A stretch of DNA of 31,395 nt from JBJELF01 sp051879015 (GTDB lineage: Bacteria > Bacillota > Clostridia > Lachnospirales > Lachnospiraceae). The notes beneath the pieces are model-generated. The model saw only the letters and a program-made list of their open reading frames with translations, was not told where the DNA came from and ran no database searches. Made by a program: the position numbers and the translations under genes. The stretch is taken from NCBI GenBank assembly GCA_051879015.1, contig JBJELF010000016.1:1-31395 (forward strand), in the 5' to 3' direction. This document shows, in pieces, positions 8,072-14,469 of the stretch (its first letter is position 1; each line of letters starts with the position of its first letter).

Positions 8072-8102
8072 AGTATAAACCATAACGTAACGTAACTGTC
8101 AA
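8072..8102 (-). promoter_or_regulatory. MerR-type promoter/operator (19-bp spacer) of the merR-rfbABD operon
   Basis: On the minus strand a perfect TTGACA (8097-8102) and TATACT (8072-8077) are separated by 19 bases (8078-8096). The spacer contains ACGTTACGT, symmetric about its central base. Over-long 19-bp spacers with a symmetric operator between the boxes are the hallmark of promoters that MerR proteins switch on by twisting the DNA. The adjoining gene encodes a MerR protein, which supports autoregulation. Confidence 0.85.
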
Positions 8103-8104
8103 GC

Positions 8105-8128
8105 CTTTTTTATAAATTTATAAAAAAG
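8105..8128. repeat. Perfect 24-base AT-rich palindrome upstream of the merR promoter
   Basis: A run of C, six T, ATAAATTTAT, six A, G reads identically on both strands, with no loop. It abuts the -35 box of the merR promoter, leaving a two-base gap. It could be an UP element or a binding site for another dimeric protein. Confidence 0.6.
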
Positions 8129-8202
8129 ATATCGAAAAAAGGCCTTTTGAACCTATGACACTTACGGATTGCTACACACTTTATGTTCCCGCATCGCTGC
8201 TA

Positions 8203-8251
8203 ATAATAAAATCGCTGTCAGAACTTAAAATTCTGACAGCGATTTTATTAT
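8203..8251 (-). terminator. Intrinsic terminator after the 177-aa membrane protein
   Basis: A perfect 21-bp stem (8203-8223 with 8231-8251) with a 7-base loop begins one base after the stop codon at 8253. On the minus strand the GC core GCTGTCAG/CTGACAGC is followed by the U-rich tail TTTTATTATT. The near symmetry means it could work in both directions. The remaining gap between here and the palindrome (about 8129-8202) shows nothing I can name. Confidence 0.9.
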
Positions 8252-8252
8252 C

Positions 8253-8786
8253 TCATTTTTTCTGGGCGTCTTTTGTCTCAGCCTGCTTCTTTTTCAGCTT
8301 GTCCGCTGTTCTCTGGAAGAAATTTTTCTTCTTAGCAGGCCGCTGTGGAATACTGCCGCCGCGAACACTTTTGATTTCTGTGATGTAAATACCGCTCAAA
8401 ACTACTTTACATTCCTTCTTGACTGGCAAAATGTCAAATACGGCATTATCAGCAATCAAATTCATGATGCGATTACCGATTTTTGCCTTTACTACTGGCA
8501 CCTTGGAGCGACGCATGTACTTTGGAGTCTGGTCAATGGCAATCTGCGGCAGACCAGAATCTTTCAGTGGCAAAATCTTTTTGTCGATAATTAACATGGA
8601 TACTGTCTGAGCCATAGCATCCATTTGAGCCTTCTGTGCTTCCTGCTTTTTCTGAAGCTTACTTCCGAAATAATAGAGCACTCCCAATGCAATGATGACA
8701 ACCAAAAGGATAACTAAAACAACATAGCCAAATACCTTCCAGTTGAATGCTGCCTGGAACATAATGTTTGCTGCATTCAAATTCAT
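8253..8786 (-). CDS. Single-span membrane protein of unknown function
   Basis: I do not recognise the family. The 177-residue product has a transmembrane helix at about residues 16-40 (FGYVVLVILLVVIIALGVLYY). A charged, probably coiled segment follows (KKQEAQKAQMDAMAQ), then a compact beta-rich stretch (about 75-145) with DKKILPLKDSGLP and NAVFDILPVK, and a very basic Lys/Gln-rich tail. The start at 8786 is chosen because a perfect AGGAGG lies 10 bases upstream. A start at 8852 would lie inside the structured leader. The gene stands alone, with a strong promoter (8936-8964), a leader of about 140 bases and a strong terminator. Confidence 0.8.
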   Translation of the reverse strand: MNLNAANIMFQAAFNWKVFGYVVLVILLVVIIALGVLYYFGSKLQKKQEAQKAQMDAMAQTVSMLIIDKKILPLKDSGLPQIAIDQTPKYMRRSKVPVVKAKIGNRIMNLIADNAVFDILPVKKECKVVLSGIYITEIKSVRGGSIPQRPAKKKNFFQRTADKLKKKQAETKDAQKK

Positions 8787-8929
8787 AGCAGTACAACCTC
8801 CTCTAATGTACAATGACTTGATATGATTCAGATAAAATTTGGTGGCTCCCAAAGTTATGTTCTTTCATGTAACCATGAAACGCATGACCTTTTGACCCTG
8901 GTACCATATCATAATTATCTGAACAGCTG
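8787..8929 (-). promoter_or_regulatory. Structured 5' leader, candidate cis-regulatory RNA
   Basis: The transcript from about 8929 to 8787 can form several helices. Helix a pairs 8915-8923 with 8827-8835 (9 bp). Helix b pairs 8905-8911 with 8819-8825 (7 bp). A local hairpin pairs 8874-8880 with 8863-8869 (7 bp, loop GTTA). Another pairs 8807-8811 with 8791-8795 and holds the AGGAGG in its loop. Helices a and b cross each other and only one base separates their 3' arms, so they are probably alternatives. I cannot match it to a known riboswitch class. Whether it is a regulator is inference. Confidence 0.5.
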
Positions 8930-8935
8930 AAAAAG

Positions 8936-8964
8936 ATTATATCATTCCTTAGAAAAAATGGCAA
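8936..8964 (-). promoter_or_regulatory. Sigma-A promoter for the 177-aa membrane protein
   Basis: On the minus strand TTGCCA (8959-8964) and a perfect TATAAT (8936-8941) are separated by exactly 17 bases. The boxes lie just after the DUF1934 gene stop at 8987. The start near 8929 gives the long structured leader. Confidence 0.88.
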
Positions 8965-8986
8965 CTAAAAGTTTTGGAATGTTTAC

Positions 8987-9412
8987 TCACTCTATTACTG
9001 CCGACACATAGACTGTGTGCTCAGCTACCTGCTGGCAATTCACCTCTAATAAATAATGCAGCTCCATCTGCCACTTATCTTCACCTTTTTCCACCTTTAA
9101 CTGGTCGGTATCCATTCCCATTTCCAACAAACCAAACTGAGTCTGATATAAGCTGTTCGTCTTTTTACCCAATGAAAAAAACATCTGATTTTCCATTGCT
9201 CCCTTTTTACTAATTTCTACCGTCTGATTCTGTTGATTAATTTTGATACTGGAATTGATTTTTCCATCAACTCCCTCCAATTCTTCCTCATAAAAAATGT
9301 ACATCGAATGATTTCGTTCATAGCATTTGCCACGAGCAATCACCTCGACGACTTCTGGTTCTTCATCGCAAAAATTGCGCTGTTTTCCCGTCACTGTAAT
9401 TAATGCATTCAC
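8987..9412 (-). CDS. DUF1934 family protein (YwiB-like)
   Basis: The 141-residue cytoplasmic protein matches the DUF1934/YwiB pattern I know from Firmicutes. It has an opening ITVTGKQ followed by an acidic E-x-E-x-V-E segment, a YIFYEEELEG turn, and central strands with GAMENQMFF and a QFGLLEMG motif. It ends in a L/V-alternating strand with LHYLLEVN. The fold is expected to be a small calycin-type beta barrel. The biological role of the family is not established. The GTG start at 9412 has AAGGAG six bases upstream. It follows the ddl stop by 42 bases, so it is probably the last gene of the thrC-ddl transcript. Confidence 0.82.
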   Translation of the reverse strand: MNALITVTGKQRNFCDEEPEVVEVIARGKCYERNHSMYIFYEEELEGVDGKINSSIKINQQNQTVEISKKGAMENQMFFSLGKKTNSLYQTQFGLLEMGMDTDQLKVEKGEDKWQMELHYLLEVNCQQVAEHTVYVSAVIE

Positions 9413-9426
9413 TCTTTACTCCTTCA

Positions 9427-9455
9427 TAGTGGTACCCCGCCTGCGAGAGGGATTT
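9427..9455 (+). repeat. Short hairpin element, copy C (between ddl and DUF1934)
   Basis: On the plus strand it reads TAGTGGTACCCC, then GCCTGCGAG, then AGGGATTT. It shares TGGTACCCC and GGGATTT with the element at 5854-5890, and CGCCTG(C/T)GAG with the element at 24883-24921. It fills most of the 42-base ddl-DUF1934 gap and just touches the ddl stop codon. Confidence 0.45.
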
Positions 9456-10513
9456 TATGATCTTCGACTGTAAGCAGACTGAATCAAAGCCTCTATCAGC
9501 TCTTTCTTATCCATTCCCTTATGTTCCCACAACATTGGATACATACTAATGGCAGTAAAACCTGGCAGTGTATTAATTTCATTGAAGACTACACCATGAG
9601 CATCTAAGAAAAAGTCCACGCGAGAAAGACCGTAGCCACCCACTGCACGGAAAATAGCCATGGCATCCTGACGAATTTCTTCCTCGATTCCTTCCGGCAG
9701 TACAGGCTGCACATCCGTTTTCGATTCCTGATTAAAATATTTAGCATCGAAATCATAGAAAGCAGCTGACTCTGCTGCCAAAATCTCACCAACACCAGAA
9801 GCTTTTACGTCCTCTCCCGAAGAGAACACAGCACATTCAATCTCTCGACCGACAATCGTCTCCTCTACCAGAATTTTGTCATCATGACGATTTGCTTCGA
9901 TAAGTGCAGCCTCTAGTTCTTCACGATTATGAGCCTTTGACACACCCTTAGAAGACCCAGCACAGGATGGCTTTACAAAAACCGGGTAAACAAGCTTTGC
10001 CTCTACACGAGCAATCACTGCTTCCATATCCCTCAAATCAATTCTCTTTACACCAACCCACTGTGCCTGACGAATGCCCAAGGTATCCACAATAATCTTT
10101 GTGTAAAATTTATCCATTGAAACGGCGGATGCCAACACACCACATCCCACATAAGGAATGCCGCTCATTTCAAACAGTCCCTGAATCGTGCCATCTTCTC
10201 CCTTTAATCCATGCAGAACAGGGAAAATTACATCCACTGAACAGCTCACTAAACTACCATCCACACGCTCAATCACTGCACTCTTCTTTTGCGCGTCAGG
10301 AAGAAGCCACACTGACTCTTTGGATTGAGACCATTCCCCGCTGCGAATAGCCGCCACATTGTCTACCTTAAGCCATTGCCCCATTTTAGTAATACCAATC
10401 AAAAGCAACTCATACTTTGTTTTATCAATATAATCAATAACATTTGCGGCGGACATACAAGAAACTTCATGCTCCGAAGACTGACCGCCAAAAATAACTG
10501 CGATTGTTTTCAT
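9455..10513 (-). CDS. ddl: D-alanine--D-alanine ligase
   Basis: Ddl joins two D-alanines using ATP, making the dipeptide that MurF adds to the peptidoglycan precursor. The 352-residue ATP-grasp enzyme has the N-terminal FGGQSSEHEVS (8-18) and VFPVLHGLKGEDG. KPSCAGSSKGVSK is the ATP-binding region, FYDFDAKY the omega loop, and EINTLPGFT the metal-binding segment. The Lys-Tyr in the omega loop fits D-Ala-D-Ala rather than D-Ala-D-Lac ligases. GGGAG lies about 11 bases before the ATG. It follows the 70-residue unknown gene and a hairpin, and precedes DUF1934. murF, which uses its product, is elsewhere in this window (28787). Confidence 0.96.
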   Translation of the reverse strand: MKTIAVIFGGQSSEHEVSCMSAANVIDYIDKTKYELLLIGITKMGQWLKVDNVAAIRSGEWSQSKESVWLLPDAQKKSAVIERVDGSLVSCSVDVIFPVLHGLKGEDGTIQGLFEMSGIPYVGCGVLASAVSMDKFYTKIIVDTLGIRQAQWVGVKRIDLRDMEAVIARVEAKLVYPVFVKPSCAGSSKGVSKAHNREELEAALIEANRHDDKILVEETIVGREIECAVFSSGEDVKASGVGEILAAESAAFYDFDAKYFNQESKTDVQPVLPEGIEEEIRQDAMAIFRAVGGYGLSRVDFFLDAHGVVFNEINTLPGFTAISMYPMLWEHKGMDKKELIEALIQSAYSRRS

Positions 10514-10540
10514 TTTTAATAATCACTCCCTTTATCTGTC

Positions 10541-10575
10541 AAAGTAGGCTGCCACGCAATGAAACAGCCTACTTT
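10541..10575 (-). terminator. Hairpin between the 70-aa gene and ddl (weak terminator or processing site)
   Basis: A perfect 11-bp stem (10541-10551 with 10565-10575) with a 13-base loop lies seven bases after the stop of the 70-residue gene. On the minus strand only three T residues close the stem, followed by GACAG, so termination would be partial at best. Confidence 0.5.
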
Positions 10576-10581
10576 CTTCCC

Positions 10582-10794
10582 TTATTCTTCATCAAAGGTT
10601 ATAATTTCTATCCCATCAATCCCATAACCTACTTTGCCGTCCTCATGAAGAATTTTTTGCAATCTTGATGGAATCTCCACTTCAATAGGCACATCTACCT
10701 TAATTTGGATAACTTGAGCATTTGGGGAATAAGGATTAAAATAAGCTTTATGACCATCCAATTTCTGCTCCATACTTGTTTTGGTCTCACTCAT
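10582..10794 (-). CDS. Small protein of unknown function coupled to thrC
   Basis: A 70-residue soluble, slightly acidic protein that I do not recognise. It has no signal peptide, membrane segment or cysteine. A polar N-terminus is followed by a Tyr/Asn/Pro-rich turn (YFNPYSPNAQ, about 18-27), a strand IQIKVDVPIEVEIP and a conserved-looking C-terminal GYGIDGIEIITFDEE. Its ATG at 10794 overlaps the last codons of thrC by eight bases (ATGAGTGA), so it should be translated by coupling. The overlap and reading-frame quality argue that it is real. A role linked to threonine synthase is only suggested by position. Confidence 0.7.
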   Translation of the reverse strand: MSETKTSMEQKLDGHKAYFNPYSPNAQVIQIKVDVPIEVEIPSRLQKILHEDGKVGYGIDGIEIITFDEE

Positions 10795-12283
10795 TCTCTA
10801 AGTCCAGCCACTGCATTACCACTGATTTCATTTCTGTGCGGTCGCAAACCTTTTTGTGCAAAATCGGTGCTGTGCGAATTTCATCGATTGCCCTTGGCAC
10901 AGCCGTGTTAGAAATTTTACTCAGCTCATCCACCAACTCAAAATCACTCTTTGCATCATATGCCTTATCAATGCCGTTCATGACACTCCTGGTAAACTTA
11001 TATGGACTTGCCGTGGAAGCAATCAAAGTCTTACACATATCCTTTGTCTGTTCCTTATAACTGTCATATACCACAGAAGCTACTGCAGTATGGGTATCCA
11101 TCACATATCCTTCTTCCTCGTAAACTGCCTTAATCTGTGCCAAAGTTTGTGCCTCTGTCGCATATCCACCGAAGAAATCCTGCATCTGTGCCTTCATATC
11201 CTCTGTGATAGAATATATACCAGATTTCGCCAACGCTGCCATAAAAGTCTCATTTTTTGCCGCATCTTCCCCAGCTATCTTGTAAATTAAACGCTCCAAA
11301 TTACTGGAAATCAAAATATCCATAGAAGGAGAGTTTGTTAAAATAAACTCGCGGTTCCTGTCATAAGAGCCGGTACGGAAGAAATCAAATAATACTTTAT
11401 TTTCATTAGAAGCACAAATCAGCTTGCCAAGAGGTACTCCCATATTTTTTGCATAGTAAGCAGCTAAAATATTTCCAAAATTACCAGTTGGGACCACCAC
11501 ATTCAGTGTCTCTCCCTCTGTCAGTTCACCATCTGCCAGCAATTTTGCATACGCATACACATAGTAAGCTACCTGTGGTACCAAACGGCCAATGTTGATA
11601 GAGTTAGCAGAAGAAAACTGATATCCAGCTCTGTCCATCTGTTCCTTCAATGCCACATCACCAAATAATTTTTTAACTCCGTTCTGAGCATCATCAAAAT
11701 TACCATGAATACCGATAACGCAGGTATTGGCTCCCTTTTGAGTTACCATTTGCTTTTCTTGAATCGGACTCACTCCATTCTTTGGATAAAATACCATAAT
11801 ACGTGTTCCCGGTACATCCGCAAAACCAGCCAAAGCAGCCTTTCCCGTATCTCCAGAAGTCGCTGTCAAAATTACAATTTCATTCTTACAATTATTTTTC
11901 CTAGCAGAAGTCACCATCAAATATGGCAAAATAGACAGTGCCATATCCTTAAATGCAATTGTGGAACCATGAAATAATTCCATATAATAAGCGCCGTGTT
12001 TTTTCACAATCGGCACAATCTCCTTTGTGTCAAACTTAGAATCGTAGGCATGATTAATGCAGTATCTTAACTCTTCCTCAGTAAAATCTGTGAAAAACTG
12101 TTTCATCACCTGATAGGCTGTCTCCTGATAAGATAAACCTTCCAATTCCTTCATACTTTTATCTAACTTCGGAATGGAATCCGGCACAAATAACCCTCCA
12201 TCCTCTGCCAGCCCCTGCAAAATTGCCTGCGACGCTGTCTTTGGAGCGCCATGTCCTCTTGTGCTTCTATACAGTAAACTCAT
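10787..12283 (-). CDS. thrC: Threonine synthase
   Basis: ThrC converts O-phosphohomoserine to threonine using PLP. The 498-residue protein has the N-terminal RSTRG segment (6-10), the PLP lysine in HGSTIAFKD (Lys112), and the phosphate-binding TATSGDTGKAA (about 140-150). PTGNFGN and the C-terminal DTHTAVAS complete the pattern. Its length suits the long threonine synthase class. An in-frame extension to 12352 exists, but AGAGGTGG just before the ATG at 12283 and the promoter at 12364-12392 favour the shorter start. I see no T-box in the leader. Confidence 0.96.
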   Translation of the reverse strand: MSLLYRSTRGHGAPKTASQAILQGLAEDGGLFVPDSIPKLDKSMKELEGLSYQETAYQVMKQFFTDFTEEELRYCINHAYDSKFDTKEIVPIVKKHGAYYMELFHGSTIAFKDMALSILPYLMVTSARKNNCKNEIVILTATSGDTGKAALAGFADVPGTRIMVFYPKNGVSPIQEKQMVTQKGANTCVIGIHGNFDDAQNGVKKLFGDVALKEQMDRAGYQFSSANSINIGRLVPQVAYYVYAYAKLLADGELTEGETLNVVVPTGNFGNILAAYYAKNMGVPLGKLICASNENKVLFDFFRTGSYDRNREFILTNSPSMDILISSNLERLIYKIAGEDAAKNETFMAALAKSGIYSITEDMKAQMQDFFGGYATEAQTLAQIKAVYEEEGYVMDTHTAVASVVYDSYKEQTKDMCKTLIASTASPYKFTRSVMNGIDKAYDAKSDFELVDELSKISNTAVPRAIDEIRTAPILHKKVCDRTEMKSVVMQWLDLENE

Positions 12284-12363
12284 ATCTGCCACCTCTCTTT
12301 TTTCTAATCCGTTTATAATGCCATCGTCCCAGAGAAACGCTAGCCTTAACATGATTCCTGTGT

Positions 12364-12392
12364 ATCATAACATATATATCCAAAAAAGTCAC
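12364..12392 (-). promoter_or_regulatory. Extended -10 promoter for thrC
   Basis: On the minus strand GTGACT (12387-12392, four of six matches to TTGACA), a 17-base spacer ending in TGT, and TATGAT (12364-12369) form an extended -10 promoter. Its position between the thioesterase stop and thrC suggests thrC begins a new transcript with a leader of about 75 bases. Confidence 0.62.
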
Positions 12393-12404
12393 CACGTAAT
12401 TTAT

Positions 12405-12887
12405 TTAAAAGCCAATTCTACGTCTTTCTTTTCGATATTGCTGACGTTTGATGGCTCCCTCCCACTCTGCTTTCTGAGCTTCTGTCTCCAACTCAATCAT
12501 TGGTACCTGCTTCGGGCGCTCATTTTCATCCAGTGCGACCATCACAAAATAGGCGCGATTAATGGGGCGGCGGAAATTATTCATATCTTCCACATAAGAA
12601 TCCAGACGTATCTCCATGGAGGACCTACCTACATAGGTTACACGCCCCACAATAACCACGGTATCATTAGCATAAGCTCCTGCCTTAAACTGCAGATTAT
12701 CAATGGAAGCAGTTATAACATTAGACCCACTGTGACGTTTTGCCACAATTCCTGCCATCTCATCAATCCACTCAAGCAATCGACCACCAAACAGTCGACC
12801 TGCACCATTGACATCTCCCTGCATCACCAAATGTACCTGCTCTGTCCAAGATTCTTCTACTCGTTTGACCTTCCGTTCTTCTTCCAT
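12405..12887 (-). CDS. Acyl-CoA thioesterase, hotdog fold (YkhA/YciA type)
   Basis: The 160-residue protein is predicted to hydrolyse acyl-CoA to fatty acid and CoA in the cytoplasm. It shows the hotdog signature of this acyl-CoA hydrolase family: NGAGRLFGGRLLEWIDEMAG (27-46, with the conserved Asn and Asp), then a strand with ASIDNLQFKAG and the VGRSSMEI segment. The C-terminal tail is very basic (KRQQYRKERRR). GGGAGG lies nine bases before the ATG. It is 31 bases after glpK and may share its transcript. The family is secure but substrate chain length is unknown. Confidence 0.88.
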   Translation of the reverse strand: MEEERKVKRVEESWTEQVHLVMQGDVNGAGRLFGGRLLEWIDEMAGIVAKRHSGSNVITASIDNLQFKAGAYANDTVVIVGRVTYVGRSSMEIRLDSYVEDMNNFRRPINRAYFVMVALDENERPKQVPMIELETEAQKAEWEGAIKRQQYRKERRRIGF

Positions 12888-12918
12888 TATACATTCCTCC
12901 CTTTCATTTTTATCCTAA

Positions 12919-14400
12919 TTACGTGCGTACTCGTTTTACAGCTTCTCTCCAGCCCTCCAGTAATTGACTGCGCACAGCCTCCTCCATTCTGGAGGAAAAA
13001 ATACGGTCAATCGCCCAATTAGCACGTACTTCTTCTTTATTTTTCCAAAATCCCACTGCTAAACCGGCCAAATAAGCTGCTCCCAGCGCCGTAGTCTCTA
13101 CGCAGGAAGGGCGCTGCACCTCACAATCTAAAATATCTGCTTGAAATTGCATCAGAAAATTATTTTGACTGGCACCACCATCAACCTTCAAAGTTTTCAT
13201 TTTGGTGTGACAATCCTGCTCCATGGCCTGAATAATGTCAGATACCTGATAGTCTATTCCTTCTAAGACAGCTCTCACCAGATGAGCACGATTAAAGCCC
13301 CTAGTCATCCCAATGATAGCACCTCTAGCATACTGATCCCAATAGGGTGCACCCAAACCAGTAAAGGCGGGCACTACATAAACACCGTCCGTATTTGGTA
13401 CAGACTGGGCTATTTCCTCTGTTTCAGATGCTTTCGTCACAATTTTCAGCTCATCACGCAGCCACTGTACTGCCGCCCCTGCCACAAAAACACTGCCCTC
13501 CAAGGCATACTCCACATGATTATCCAAACCAGCAGCAATGGTAGTAATTAGTCCATGTTTTGAGTCCACTGGCTCATAACCCGTATTCATCAATAAAAAA
13601 CAACCTGTGCCGTAGGTATTTTTTCCCTCCCCCTTCTGAAAACAGCATTGTCCAAAGAGTGCAGCTTGTTGGTCACCCGCTGCACCGCTGATAGGAATTC
13701 CTTCCTCCAAACCACCACAATTTGTCACACCGTAGAGGCAGCTGGAAGGTTTCACCTCCGCCAGCATTTTTTTTGGAATATCTAGTATGCTTAAAATTTC
13801 TTCATCCCACTGCAGCGTATGAATGTTAAATAACATCGTGCGGGAAGCATTGGTATAATCTGTGACAAAGGTCTTGCCTCCAGTCAATTTCCAAATCAGC
13901 CAAGTATCCACCGTTCCAAACAGAAGCTCTCCTTTTTGCGCTCGCTCCTTTGCACCCTTGACATGCTCCAAAATCCATTTTAATTTCGTGGCCGAAAAAT
14001 ACGCATCTGGCACTAAACCTGTTTTTTGGCGAAGCATCTCCCCATATCCATCTGCCACCAACTGATCCACCATATCAGAGGTTCGTCTGCACTGCCACAC
14101 AATTCCATTGTAAATAGGCACCCCTGTCCTTTTATCCCAAACAATGGTAGTCTCTCGCTGATTGGTAATTCCAATTCCTGCAATTTCTTGCATACTGGCA
14201 CCAATTTTGCTTATCGCCTCCACAGCCACCGCCAACTGAGTTGACCAAATCTCCATCGGGTCATGCTCCACCCATCCTGGCTGCGGATATATCTGACGAA
14301 ATTCTTTTTGCGCCATACTGCAAATGTTACCTTTTTTGTCAAACAGGATACTGCGGCAACTGGTTGTTCCCTGGTCCAACGCTAAAATATATCGTTTCAT
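12919..14400 (-). CDS. glpK: Glycerol kinase
   Basis: GlpK phosphorylates glycerol to glycerol-3-phosphate, feeding glycolysis and lipid synthesis. The 493-residue FGGY-family kinase has DQGTTS (9-14), PGWVEHDP, GIVWQCRRT, the ATP-binding AGDQQAALFGQ and GTGCF, and VDGGASQN. The length is normal. The loop before AGDQQ reads TNCGGLEEGIP, like the E. coli enzyme. It lacks the His found in lactic-acid-bacterial enzymes that are activated by PTS phosphorylation. No glpF or glpD is adjacent. GGGAG lies rather far (13 bases) before the ATG. The 69-base gap upstream shows no clear promoter. Confidence 0.96.
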   Translation of the reverse strand: MKRYILALDQGTTSCRSILFDKKGNICSMAQKEFRQIYPQPGWVEHDPMEIWSTQLAVAVEAISKIGASMQEIAGIGITNQRETTIVWDKRTGVPIYNGIVWQCRRTSDMVDQLVADGYGEMLRQKTGLVPDAYFSATKLKWILEHVKGAKERAQKGELLFGTVDTWLIWKLTGGKTFVTDYTNASRTMLFNIHTLQWDEEILSILDIPKKMLAEVKPSSCLYGVTNCGGLEEGIPISGAAGDQQAALFGQCCFQKGEGKNTYGTGCFLLMNTGYEPVDSKHGLITTIAAGLDNHVEYALEGSVFVAGAAVQWLRDELKIVTKASETEEIAQSVPNTDGVYVVPAFTGLGAPYWDQYARGAIIGMTRGFNRAHLVRAVLEGIDYQVSDIIQAMEQDCHTKMKTLKVDGGASQNNFLMQFQADILDCEVQRPSCVETTALGAAYLAGLAVGFWKNKEEVRANWAIDRIFSSRMEEAVRSQLLEGWREAVKRVRT

Positions 14401-14469
14401 AACTTTTATCTTTCTCCCTCTTTTTTATTGCCAACCTTTTCGATATGAACTATTTTAACAATACTGTGG

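Noticed and set aside
12284..12352. N-terminal extension of thrC, or a leader peptide
   Set aside because: A good ribosome binding site precedes the ATG at 12283 and the threonine synthase family begins there; the extension has no threonine or isoleucine run that would suggest attenuation.
12284..12404. T-box riboswitch upstream of thrC
   Set aside because: I see no T-box core (AGGGTGG...) and no terminator hairpin in the 121-base gap.
12174..13022. 282-codon plus-strand open frame across thrC, the thioesterase and glpK
   Set aside because: It lies opposite three well-supported minus-strand genes, its translation has no domain pattern, and it shows no ribosome binding site. It is a shadow frame.
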